NCBI RefSeq assembly: GCF_014901205.1
Contig: NZ_JACNMU010000006.1
Location: 248,001 to 312,000 of the forward strand
DNA length: 64,000 nucleotides
Source: Meridianimarinicoccus sp. MJW13
GTDB lineage: Bacteria > Pseudomonadota > Alphaproteobacteria > Rhodobacterales > Rhodobacteraceae
Reading direction: 5' to 3'
Shown piece after piece: positions 52,414 to 60,247 of the stretch. Position numbers and translations under genes: made by a program. Positions within the stretch are counted from its first letter, which is position 1. The number at the start of each line of letters is the position of its first letter. The notes below the pieces were generated by a model, which saw only the letters and a program-made list of their open reading frames with translations, was not told the origin of the DNA and did no database searches.

Positions 52414-53025
52414 ATGAGCCAGAAAGACTTCACCGCGCTGTGTGACGAGATCCGGGACTGCCGCCTGTGCGCTGACCGGTTTGCCGCCACCGCCACGACG
52501 CATGCGCCCCGCCCCGTGGTCTGGCTGCGGCGCTCGGCCCGGATCGTGGTGGCCGGACAGGCGCCTGGCGCGCGGGTGCACGACAGCGGCGTGCCCTTCG
52601 ACGATCGCTCTGGCGACCGGCTGCGCGACTGGATGGGGCTGACGCGCGACGCCTTCTATGATCGCAACCGGGTGGCGGTCCTGCCCATGGCCTTCTGCTT
52701 TCCCGGCTACAATGCCAAGGGTGCAGACCTGCCGCCGCCGCCGCTGTGCGCCCGCACCTGGCACGCCCGCGTGATGCCGCAGCTGCCGCATCGGCGGCTG
52801 CTGTTGGTGGTGGGCGGCTACGCGCAGAAATGGCATCTGGGCGCGGCAGCCAAGGGCGGGGTCACGGCCACGGTACAGGACTGGCGCAGCTTCCTGCCGC
52901 AGGCCCTGCCCTTGCCTCATCCGTCGTGGCGCAATACCGCATGGCTGAAACGCCACCCGTGGTTCGAAACCGACCTGTTGCCCGACCTGCGCCAGCGCGT
53001 CCGCGCCATACTGGAGATGCCATGA
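52414..53025 (+). CDS. Uracil-DNA glycosylase family protein
   Basis: This 203-residue protein has the uracil-DNA glycosylase fold: motif 1 VVAGQAPGARVHDSGVPF near residues 45-62 and motif 2 PHPSWRN near 168-174. An early CRLC pair could be part of an iron-sulfur site as in families 4 and 5, but the full four-Cys set is not evident. It may excise deaminated bases or act on another substrate. Its stop overlaps the SseB-like gene by four bases. Confidence 0.82.
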   Translation: MSQKDFTALCDEIRDCRLCADRFAATATTHAPRPVVWLRRSARIVVAGQAPGARVHDSGVPFDDRSGDRLRDWMGLTRDAFYDRNRVAVLPMAFCFPGYNAKGADLPPPPLCARTWHARVMPQLPHRRLLLVVGGYAQKWHLGAAAKGGVTATVQDWRSFLPQALPLPHPSWRNTAWLKRHPWFETDLLPDLRQRVRAILEMP

Positions 53026-53813
53026 CCCCGCTCACGCCGCTCGACCATGCCCATGCCGCCATGGCGGCTGCCCCCGACGACGACGCCCTGCGGCTGCGCT
53101 TCTTCGAACGTCTGGCCGATGCCGAGCTGTTCTTGCTGCTGGAACGGGAAGCCCGTGACGAGACCGTCGATCCGCAAATCTTCGAAACCGACGATGGCAA
53201 GTTCCTGCTGGCCTTCGATCTTGAAGAACGGCTTGCCGGGTTTGCCGAAGGCACCATGCCCTATCTGGCGCTGTCGGGCCGCACCCTGATCGCCATGATC
53301 GCACAACAGGGCGTCGGGCTGGGGCTGAACCTGGGTACCGCGCCGTCGGAAACCCTGTTGCCGCCCGAGGCGGTGGATTGGCTGGCCGAGACGCTGGCGC
53401 ATGCCCCCGAAGAGGCCGAAGACCGCCCGCGCGAACTGGCGCCCCCCAAGGGGTTGCCCGAAAGTCTGCTGACCGCGCTGGACGGCAAGCTTGCGCTGAT
53501 GACCGGGCGGGCGCGGCTCGCCTATCTCTGTGCGGTGACCTACGAAAGCGGTCGGCGCAGTCATCTGCTGGCCTTCGTCGACACCACCGAAGGCGCCGAA
53601 ACCGCGCTGGCCCGCGCGGTGAACGAGGCCCTGGCCTTTTCCGGGCTGGAAGCCGGTGCGCTGGACGTTGCGTTTTTCGCCGCCAGCGATGCGATTGCCG
53701 CCCGATTGGCCCGCACCGGGTTGCGCTTCGATCTGCCCCAGCCCGACCCGCAGGACCCGTCCAGGCGTCCGGCGCCGGGTTCTGACCCCACAGCACCGCC
53801 GATCCTGCGCTGA
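53022..53813 (+). CDS. SseB family protein
   Basis: This 263-residue soluble protein contains an SseB N-terminal domain: RFFERLADAELFLLLEREA, then FLLAFDLEERLAGFA and MPYLALSGRTLIAMIA. Pro-rich ends and no catalytic motif are visible. The SseB family has no settled biochemical role; E. coli SseB is linked to serine-sensitivity. The start at 53022 overlaps the glycosylase stop (ATGA). Confidence 0.8.
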   Translation: MTPLTPLDHAHAAMAAAPDDDALRLRFFERLADAELFLLLEREARDETVDPQIFETDDGKFLLAFDLEERLAGFAEGTMPYLALSGRTLIAMIAQQGVGLGLNLGTAPSETLLPPEAVDWLAETLAHAPEEAEDRPRELAPPKGLPESLLTALDGKLALMTGRARLAYLCAVTYESGRRSHLLAFVDTTEGAETALARAVNEALAFSGLEAGALDVAFFAASDAIAARLARTGLRFDLPQPDPQDPSRRPAPGSDPTAPPILR

Positions 53814-53936
53814 CCCGGTGCGCCAGCCGGTTCGGGGCAAAAGGCACATTATCAACGCGTCAATTGACCAATGTCAAAGTTTGCGCCGTCGGAAGATGTA
53901 GTCTCTTGGGATAAACTTCCTGAGGGAGATCCAGCG

Positions 53937-54380
53937 ATGCGCCTGACTACACGCACCAACCTTGCGATGCGGGCCTTGATGTTCTGCGCCGTCAATCCGG
54001 GAAGGATCGTCCGGAAAGCCGAGATTGCCGAGGCTTGCAATGCCTCGCTCAACCATCTGGGCCTGGTCATCAATCTTCTCGGGCAAGCCGGGTTTATCGC
54101 CACCACCCGTGGCCGCAACGGCGGCGTGCAACTTGCGCGTTCGCCCGAAAGCATCACGGTGGGCGAAATCTGCCGACTTCTGGAAAGCGACGTGCCCTTC
54201 GCCGAATGCTTCGCCGGGGCCGACAACAACTGCCCGCTGGCCGGTTGCTGCCGCTTGCGCGGGGCCTTCTGCCGGGCGTTGAATGCCTTTTATGCGACGC
54301 TCGACAAGGTCACATTGGCCGAACTGACCGAAGACAATACCGAGTTGTGCAATCTCTTGGCCATCGGGTCGGCGGCCTGA
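53937..54380 (+). CDS. Rrf2-family regulator, NsrR-like
   Basis: This 147-residue iron-sulfur regulator has a winged helix starting MRLTTRTNLAMRALMF, then RGRNGGVQLA of the wing. The three cluster cysteines fit the NsrR pattern in AECFAGADNNCPLAGCCRL, and TLAELTEDN is an NsrR-like C-terminal landmark. NsrR proteins sense nitric oxide. GAGGGAGA lies eight bases before the ATG at 53937. It converges with the sulfur operon but no target is coupled here. Confidence 0.85.
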   Translation: MRLTTRTNLAMRALMFCAVNPGRIVRKAEIAEACNASLNHLGLVINLLGQAGFIATTRGRNGGVQLARSPESITVGEICRLLESDVPFAECFAGADNNCPLAGCCRLRGAFCRALNAFYATLDKVTLAELTEDNTELCNLLAIGSAA

Positions 54381-54421
54381 CGCGACCGCCCCCCTGATCT
54401 GAGAAAGTCCGCGGCCCCCGT

Positions 54422-56197
54422 CTATTGGGCCGCGGTGGCTTTCGGATCCTCTGGCGGTGTGTCGCACAGGGCGACCACCTCCTCCACCGCGCCGTGTTGC
54501 GACAGGAAGACCTTGCCGGTCAGTTCCTCAAGGAAGTCGCTGCGTTGCAGGCGATCCATGACCGGGCCCTTGACCTCGGACAGGTGCAGGCGAATGCCCA
54601 TGCTGTCGAGCCGATGGTTGATCGCTTCAAGGCTTTCAAGCGCACTCATGTCGATCTCGTTCACCGCCGAGCACATGATGATGACATGGCGCAGCGCGCT
54701 GTCGCCGACCACGCGATCCAGCACATAGTCCTCAAGATAGCGCGCGTTGGCGAAATAGAGGCTCTCGTCGATGCGGATGGTCAACACGCGCGGATCGGTC
54801 AGAACCTTGTGGCGCAGGATGTTACGGAAATGTTCGGTGCCGGGCACCAGCCCGACCTCGGCGATATGCGGGCGCGATGTCTTGTAGAGATGCAGCGCGA
54901 TGGACAGGATCACCCCGGCCAGCACCCCGATCTCGACCCCGAAACCCAGCGTCAGCACGATGGTCGCCGCCACGGCGGTAAAGTCGGCACGCGAATAGAT
55001 CCATGTGCGTTTCAGGATCGACAGATCCACCAGCGACAAAACCGCCACCACGATGGTCGCGGCCAGCGTCGCCTTGGGCAGAAAGAAGATCAGCGGCGTC
55101 AGGAACAGCGCCGCCACCGCGATACCAATGGCCGTGTAGGCCCCTGCCGCCGGGGTTTCCGCTCCGGCGTCGAAATTCACCACCGACCGGGAAAACCCGC
55201 CGGTCACCGGATAGCCGCCCGAGATGGCCGAGGCGACGTTCGATGCGCCCAACCCGATCAATTCCTGATCCGGCACGATGCGCTGACGGCGCTTGGCCGC
55301 CAGTGTCTGCGCCACCGAGACGGATTCGACGAAGCCGATGACCGAGATCAGCAGGGCCGAGACGAACAGGCTGCTCCAGACGTCGGCATCGAATTGCGGC
55401 ACCGTCAGCGGCGGCAGGCCGCTGGGCACCTCGCCGACGATGGCCACGCCGGCCTCGTTCAGACCGAACAGCGCCACGACCAGCGTCGTCACCGCAACAG
55501 CTGCGACCGGCCCGGCCTTGGCAAGGATTTCAGCCAGACGCGGCGGCAGGCCCAGCGACAGCAGCGCCGGCTTCAGCCCCTTGCGCACCCAGAACAGGAA
55601 GGCCATGGAACTGCCGCCGATCAGCAGGGTCCAGAGGCTGGCATTGGGGATCTGGATGACCAGCGCGTGCAGGATCTCGACCAGATTGTGACCCGAGGCC
55701 TGCACCCCAAGGATGTGTTTCATCTGGCTGGCCGCGATCAGGATGCCGCTGGCGGTGATGAAGCCGGCAATCACCGGGTGGCTGAGGAAGTTGGCCAGAA
55801 ACCCCAGCCGCAGCACGCCCATGGCCAGCAGGATCAGCCCCGACAGGAAGGCCAGCACGATGGCCGCCGCGATGTATTCCGCCGTCCCCTGCAGCGCCAG
55901 GTTGCCCACCGCCGCCGCCGTCATCAACGAGGCCACCGCCACCGGCCCCACCGACAGCGCCCGCGAGGTGCCGAAGATGGCATAGGCGATCAGCGGCAGG
56001 ATCGACGCATAGAGCCCCATCTCGGGCGGCAACCCCGCCAGCAGCGCATAGGCCAGCGACTGCGGGATCAGCATAATCGTGACGATCACCGCCGCCACCA
56101 TGTCGCTGGTCAGCGTGTCACGGGTATAGCTGCGGCCCCAATCCAGGATCGGCATGGCGCCACCAAGACGAGACAGGAGCGAAGGGCGCTGGGACAT
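54422..56197 (-). CDS. SulP family anion transporter with STAS domain
   Basis: This 591-residue permease has ten or more helices starting DMVAAVIVTIMLIPQSLAYALLAGLPPEMGLYAS split at residues 32-66, the SulP signature, and a cytoplasmic STAS domain from about residue 450 (VIIMCSAVNEIDMSALESL). SulP proteins move sulfate, bicarbonate or other anions. As the last gene of an operon for sulfide oxidation, it may export sulfite or sulfate made by the upstream enzymes. Confidence 0.92.
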   Translation of the reverse strand: MSQRPSLLSRLGGAMPILDWGRSYTRDTLTSDMVAAVIVTIMLIPQSLAYALLAGLPPEMGLYASILPLIAYAIFGTSRALSVGPVAVASLMTAAAVGNLALQGTAEYIAAAIVLAFLSGLILLAMGVLRLGFLANFLSHPVIAGFITASGILIAASQMKHILGVQASGHNLVEILHALVIQIPNASLWTLLIGGSSMAFLFWVRKGLKPALLSLGLPPRLAEILAKAGPVAAVAVTTLVVALFGLNEAGVAIVGEVPSGLPPLTVPQFDADVWSSLFVSALLISVIGFVESVSVAQTLAAKRRQRIVPDQELIGLGASNVASAISGGYPVTGGFSRSVVNFDAGAETPAAGAYTAIGIAVAALFLTPLIFFLPKATLAATIVVAVLSLVDLSILKRTWIYSRADFTAVAATIVLTLGFGVEIGVLAGVILSIALHLYKTSRPHIAEVGLVPGTEHFRNILRHKVLTDPRVLTIRIDESLYFANARYLEDYVLDRVVGDSALRHVIIMCSAVNEIDMSALESLEAINHRLDSMGIRLHLSEVKGPVMDRLQRSDFLEELTGKVFLSQHGAVEEVVALCDTPPEDPKATAAQ

Positions 56198-56225
56198 GGG
56201 AGGTTACCACTTACGGAAAAGGGGT

Positions 56226-56251
56226 GCGGAGGCCCCTTTCGGGGTCTCCGC
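56226..56251 (-). promoter_or_regulatory. Intercistronic hairpin between SQR and SulP genes
   Basis: GCGGAGGCCCC and GGGGTCTCCGC pair over 11 positions (one G-T pair) with a four-base loop, between the SQR stop and the SulP start. No T-tract follows. It may stabilise the upstream message or reduce SulP expression. Confidence 0.65.
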
Positions 56252-56272
56252 CGGAGGACGAAAGTGTGCCGG

Positions 56273-57946
56273 TCAGCGGACGGTGACGGCCTCGGGCTTG
56301 GCCATCCATTCCTTGCCGCGCAGCATCGCCAGCCAGTAGACTGGCGGCAGGATCTGCTCTTTCAACAGCCAGGCGGTACGGGTCGGCTTGGTGCCATCCA
56401 CCAGCCATTTGGGAAAGCTGGGTTTCAGGGTGCCGCCATAGCCGAATTCGGCCAGCACGATCTTGCCTCGCTCGACCGTCAGCGGGCAAGAGCCATAGCC
56501 GTCGTATTGCGCCACCGGGCTTTTGCCCAGGATATCGGCCACGATATTCTCGGCGACCACGGGGGCCTGCTTGCGCGCGGCGGCGGCGGTCTTGGCGTTG
56601 GGGGCGTTCATCACGTCGCCCATCGACCAGATGTTGTCAAAGGTCTTGTGGCGCAGGGTCGCCTGATCCACATCGACCCAACCGGCGGCATCGGCCAGCG
56701 GCGAGACCCGGATGAAATCGGGCGCGGTCTGCGGCGGGCAGACATGCATCATGTCGAAGTCCACTTCGACCCGTTCCACCGGAGTGTCGGGTTGGGCCAC
56801 ATCGAACCAGGCTTTCTTCGCGGGGCCATCGACCGCCACCAGATTGTTGAAGAAGTTCAACCGGGCATCGTATTTCTCGACATACTCCATCAGCGCCGGA
56901 ACATAGTCCTTGACCCCGAACAGCACGCCACCGGCGTTGTGGAACCCGATCTCGATGTCCTTCAGCACACCGGATCTGAACCAATGGTCAGCCGACAGAT
57001 ACATGGCCTTTTGCGGCGCGCCTGCACATTTGATCGGCATCGGCGGCTGGGTGAACAGCGCCCGGCCCGATTTCAACTCCTGCACCAGTTTCCAGGTGTA
57101 GGGCGCAAGGTCATAGCGATAGTTCGACGTGACGCCGTTCTTGCCCAGCGTATCCACCAGCCCCTCGATCTTGTGCCAATCCAGCTTGATGCCGGGGCAG
57201 ACCACGAGACGGCCATATTTCACCACCCGGCAGCCATCGAGGATGACGGCATTGTGCTGCGGCTCGAAGGCGGCCACGGCGGCCTTGATCCAGTGCACGC
57301 CCTTGGGGATCAGCGACCCCATGGTGCGCGCCGTGGTCTTGGCATCGAAGATGCCGCCGCCGACCATGGTCCAGCCGGGCTGGTAATAGTGAATGTCGGC
57401 GGGATCGATGATGGCGATCTCGGCATTGGTCTGGCGCGCCTGAAGGCTGGCCGCCACCGAGATGCCCGCGGCCCCGCCGCCGATGATGACGATGTCAAAG
57501 CTGGCGTCACCCTGATCCAGCGGGGTCGTGCCGCCGTTGACGATGCGCCGCACCACCCCGCCCATGTCATAGCCCGCGGCCTTGGTCGCGGCCAGAATGT
57601 CCGAGGTCGGCTTGGTCTTGGCGACGCTGAGCGACCACAGGGTCGCCGACCGCGTGCCCGAGCGGCAATAGGCCAGCGTCGGCCCCGGCAGATAGGTCAG
57701 CAGCTTGCCGAATTCGGCCGCGTCCATATCCGTCACCTTGCCCTGTTCGATGGGCAGGTAGCGCGCCTCGATCCCGGCCGCTTTCGCGGCGGCTTCGATT
57801 TCTTCGAAGGTCGGCTGATCCATGCCCTCGCCGTCGGGGCGGTTGCAGATGATCGACCGGAAGCCCTGTTCGGCAAGCGCCGGAACGTCGGCAGCGGTGA
57901 TCTGCGGGCTGACGGACAGCTCGGGCGAGATGGATTTGGGATCCAT
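56273..57946 (-). CDS. DUF442 phosphatase/sulfurtransferase-like domain fused to type II SQR
   Basis: This 557-residue fusion has two enzymes. Residues 1-about 125 form a DUF442 (TIGR01244) domain with the P-loop CRSGTRS at 94-100, like protein phosphatases and rhodaneses. Residues from about 150 form a sulfide:quinone oxidoreductase with IIGGGAAGIS at 154-163. The redox cysteines are C307 in PIKCAGAPQK and C487 in GYGSCPL, matching the human SQOR arrangement. It would oxidise sulfide, reduce ubiquinone and pass sulfane sulfur to a thiol acceptor. The adjacent MBL protein would then use the persulfide. Confidence 0.92.
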   Translation of the reverse strand: MDPKSISPELSVSPQITAADVPALAEQGFRSIICNRPDGEGMDQPTFEEIEAAAKAAGIEARYLPIEQGKVTDMDAAEFGKLLTYLPGPTLAYCRSGTRSATLWSLSVAKTKPTSDILAATKAAGYDMGGVVRRIVNGGTTPLDQGDASFDIVIIGGGAAGISVAASLQARQTNAEIAIIDPADIHYYQPGWTMVGGGIFDAKTTARTMGSLIPKGVHWIKAAVAAFEPQHNAVILDGCRVVKYGRLVVCPGIKLDWHKIEGLVDTLGKNGVTSNYRYDLAPYTWKLVQELKSGRALFTQPPMPIKCAGAPQKAMYLSADHWFRSGVLKDIEIGFHNAGGVLFGVKDYVPALMEYVEKYDARLNFFNNLVAVDGPAKKAWFDVAQPDTPVERVEVDFDMMHVCPPQTAPDFIRVSPLADAAGWVDVDQATLRHKTFDNIWSMGDVMNAPNAKTAAAARKQAPVVAENIVADILGKSPVAQYDGYGSCPLTVERGKIVLAEFGYGGTLKPSFPKWLVDGTKPTRTAWLLKEQILPPVYWLAMLRGKEWMAKPEAVTVR

Positions 57947-57972
57947 GGAAAGGCGTCTCCTGTAGGGGGGGT

Positions 57973-57996
57973 GGCCCGGTCGCTGCGCGCCGGGCC
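57973..57996 (-). promoter_or_regulatory. Intercistronic hairpin between MBL and SQR genes
   Basis: GGCCCGG and CCGGGCC form a perfect 7-bp stem with a ten-base loop in the 84-base gap between the MBL stop and the SQR start. No T-tract follows. It is one of three hairpins in the three larger gaps of this operon. Confidence 0.6.
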
Positions 57997-58030
57997 AGAG
58001 GGTCGGAGGCGAGGCTCCGCGAAGGCCGGA

Positions 58031-58915
58031 TCAGAGGCCGTTGACCGGCACTTTCAGCATCGGACGGCCGTCCTTGTCCTCGGGGATCTCACCGGCCCGC
58101 ATGTTGACCTGCAACGACGGGATGATGAGTTTCGGCATGGCCAGTTGCGCGTCACGCTCGGTGCGGAACTTGACGAACTCGTCCTTGGACTTACCGCCAC
58201 CGACGTGGATGTTGTGCGCCTTCTCCTCGGCCACCGTGGTTTCCCACTGGATATCGCGACCGTTGGGGCCGTAGTCGTGGCACATGAACAGCCGGGTTTC
58301 ATCGGGCAGCGCCAGCACCTTCTGGATCGAGTCGTACAACTCGCCCGCGTCGCCGCCGGGGAAGTCCGCCCGTGCCGAACCGCCATCGGGCATGAACAGC
58401 GTATCGCCGACAAAGGCCGCATCACCGATCACATGCACCATGCAGGCGGGCGTGTGGCCCGGGGTGTGCATGGTAAAGCCGGTCATGCCACCGATCTTGT
58501 AGGTGTCGCCATCAGTGAACAGCGCATCGAACTGCGAGCCGTCGCGCTGGAACTCGGTGCCTTCGTTGAAGACCTTGCCGAAGGTGTCCTGCACCACGGT
58601 GATCTTCTCGCCGATGCCGATCTTGCCGCCCAGCTTTTCCTGGATGTAAGGCGCCGCCGACAGATGGTCGGCGTGCACATGGGTTTCCAGCAACCATTCC
58701 AGTTTCAGCCCGTTGTCCTGCACATAGGCAATGACCGCATCGGCGTTGTCATAGGTAATCCGCCCGGCGGCATAGTCGATGTCCATCACGGAATCGACAA
58801 TGGCACAGCTGTTCGAACCGGGGTCCTTCACGACATAGGTGATGGTGTTGGTGGCTTCGTCGAAAAAGCCTTTCACCTGCGGCGAGACGGATGAATCTAC
58901 GGGATAGTTTGCCAT
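58031..58915 (-). CDS. MBL-fold persulfide dioxygenase-like protein
   Basis: This 294-residue metallo-beta-lactamase-fold protein resembles ETHE1-type persulfide dioxygenases. The metal motif THVHADHL is at residues 78-85, and GHTPACMVHVIGDAAFVGDTLF and FMCHDYGPNGR contribute the other ligands. GDTLFMPDGGSARADFPGG is the family's substrate-side landmark. It would turn the persulfide made by the SQR partner into sulfite. The ATG at 58915 is chosen because AGGAGG lies four bases upstream. Confidence 0.92.
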   Translation of the reverse strand: MANYPVDSSVSPQVKGFFDEATNTITYVVKDPGSNSCAIVDSVMDIDYAAGRITYDNADAVIAYVQDNGLKLEWLLETHVHADHLSAAPYIQEKLGGKIGIGEKITVVQDTFGKVFNEGTEFQRDGSQFDALFTDGDTYKIGGMTGFTMHTPGHTPACMVHVIGDAAFVGDTLFMPDGGSARADFPGGDAGELYDSIQKVLALPDETRLFMCHDYGPNGRDIQWETTVAEEKAHNIHVGGGKSKDEFVKFRTERDAQLAMPKLIIPSLQVNMRAGEIPEDKDGRPMLKVPVNGL

Positions 58916-58932
58916 GTGTCCTCCTGACTGCG

Positions 58933-58979
58933 GGTGCTTGCGCGGCCGGATCAGGGGGGAACCGGACCGCGCAAGCACC
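58933..58979 (-). promoter_or_regulatory. Long hairpin in the leader of the MBL gene
   Basis: GGTGCTTGCGCGG (58933-58945) and CCGCGCAAGCACC (58967-58979) form a perfect 13-bp stem, extended inward by a CCGG/CCGG pairing past a bulged A. It ends a few bases before the AGGAGG ribosome site of the MBL gene. Processing or control of translation at the DUF2892-MBL junction is likely. An AT-rich block just upstream (ATATATAAAACTG on the minus strand) could be an internal promoter. Confidence 0.65.
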
Positions 58980-59062
58980 ACGGCATTCGTATACAGTTTT
59001 ATATATGTGTTTGCAGCCGCCGCGAAAGCCCTGCGACATTGCGCCGGATGCAGACAGGATGG

Positions 59063-59263
59063 TCACATATTGCAGGTATTCTTGCCCAGCAGTCGATAGG
59101 CGGGGCAGAATTTCATGGCCGAGGTGGCCAGCATCACGGCCCCCACCACAAGGACCAGCCAGAACAGGCCGCCCGAAACGGTGCCGGACAGGGCCACGAA
59201 CAGCAGGATCACGCCAATCACGGCGCGCAGGATTCGGTCGATTTTTCCAACATTGGCAGTCAT
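59063..59263 (-). CDS. DUF2892 small membrane protein
   Basis: This 66-residue protein has two hydrophobic helices and the family pattern VGKIDRILRAVIGVILL, then KFCPAYRLLGKNTC with the conserved CPxYxLLGxxTC motif. The two cysteines suggest binding of sulfane sulfur or of a metal. DUF2892 proteins often accompany rhodanese and persulfide enzymes, as here. GGAGAG lies eight bases upstream of the ATG at 59263. It is the first gene of the sulfur operon. Confidence 0.9.
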   Translation of the reverse strand: MTANVGKIDRILRAVIGVILLFVALSGTVSGGLFWLVLVVGAVMLATSAMKFCPAYRLLGKNTCNM

Positions 59264-59338
59264 GACAGTCTCTCCAGAGTGCGATTTGGCCTGAAGATAC
59301 GGCACGGGGGCGGCGCGGTCTGTGACCTTGTCACCAAA

Positions 59339-59358
59339 GTCTGCGAATATTTGCAGAC
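59339..59358. promoter_or_regulatory. Palindromic operator of the sulfur operon
   Basis: GTCTGCGAATATTTGCAGAC is palindromic at 18 of 20 positions and lies 76 bases upstream of the DUF2892 start codon. Its 12-base core GCGAATATTTGC recurs 79 bases before the start of the adjacent Crp/Fnr gene. A second perfect inverted repeat GTGAC-CTT-GTCAC lies at 59322-59334. Activation by the Crp/Fnr protein is the natural reading. Confidence 0.65.
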
Positions 59359-59376
59359 AATCGGGGGTGCCGGGTT

Positions 59377-60030
59377 TCAGGCCTCTGCCAGTGCCCGGAT
59401 GGCAGCCACGTTGGACAAGGCAATCTCGCCCCGTGACAGGGTGATCCAGTCGCGGCGGCGAAACTCCTGCAACTGCCGCGAGACCACTTCGCGCGCGGTC
59501 CCCAATTCGCCGGCCAGTTGCTGATGGGTGGCGCGCACAAGGTCACCCTGCCCCGCCAGATCCAGCAGTTTCTGCGCCAGCCGGATGTCGATCCGCTGGA
59601 AGGCCACTTCCTCGATCACAAGGAACAGGTCAGCGATGCGCCGGGAATAGGCTTCGAACACGAAGCTGCGGAAATCGGGCGAGCGCGCCACCAGATCGTC
59701 GAACGTGGCGCGCGGGATGGCCACGGCCTCGATCTCGGATTCGGTGATGCCCTCGGCGGAATAGGCATCATGGGCCATCAGGCAGGCGGTGGTCATGACA
59801 CAACTCTCGCCGGCGTTGATGCGATACAGGACGATCTGGCGGCCGCTGTCGGACAGGTGCTGCACCCGCACCGTCCCCGAGATCAGCAGCAGCAGGTTGT
59901 CAGCGGTGCTGCCGGGGCCAAAGATGACCTTCCCCTCGGGCACCTTCAGAACCTTGCCGTCGCGATCCAGCCGGCGGCGAAGATCGGGATCCAGCCGCGA
60001 GAGGCCGGGAAACTTTTCAACCCAGGACAT
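59377..60030 (-). CDS. Crp/Fnr family transcriptional regulator
   Basis: This 217-residue regulator has an N-terminal cyclic-nucleotide-type beta roll (GKVIFGPGSTADNLLLLISG) and a C-terminal helix-turn-helix (HQQLAGELGTAREVVSRQLQ, about residues 168-187). Only one cysteine, C77 in ESCVMTTA, lies in the sensor domain, so there is no FNR-type iron-sulfur cluster; a thiol sensor for persulfide or redox state is possible. It faces the same direction as the sulfur operon and lies just upstream of it. The shared core motif at both promoters suggests that it controls the operon and itself. Confidence 0.9.
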   Translation of the reverse strand: MSWVEKFPGLSRLDPDLRRRLDRDGKVLKVPEGKVIFGPGSTADNLLLLISGTVRVQHLSDSGRQIVLYRINAGESCVMTTACLMAHDAYSAEGITESEIEAVAIPRATFDDLVARSPDFRSFVFEAYSRRIADLFLVIEEVAFQRIDIRLAQKLLDLAGQGDLVRATHQQLAGELGTAREVVSRQLQEFRRRDWITLSRGEIALSNVAAIRALAEA

Positions 60031-60108
60031 GGGACACCTCTTTCAGCATTGGCTTTCGACCTAGCCCCCCCGTCAGGGCGTTGGCAAGCGCCGCACCCGA
60101 CCCGTTCC

Positions 60109-60120
60109 GCGAATATTTGC
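60109..60120. promoter_or_regulatory. Second copy of Crp/Fnr operator core
   Basis: GCGAATATTTGC is identical to the core of the operator at 59339-59358 and lies 79 bases upstream of the Crp/Fnr start codon. The flanks are not palindromic here. The equal distance in both promoters supports a shared regulatory role. Confidence 0.55.
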
Positions 60121-60247
60121 CCGATGAGAGCGGGTGACGCTAAGGTAGGCCCACACTATCATTGACCGCGCCACCGAAATCTCACTCAATTGCGGCACAG
60201 CGGCACAGACCGCGAGTCAACGACACGCAACAGGAAGGAAAGATCCC

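Noticed and set aside
54425-58894. A 1489-codon open frame on the plus strand
   Set aside because: It lies antisense to the SulP, SQR and MBL genes, has no domain and is rich in Arg, His and Gln. This is the usual shadow frame of GC-rich coding DNA.
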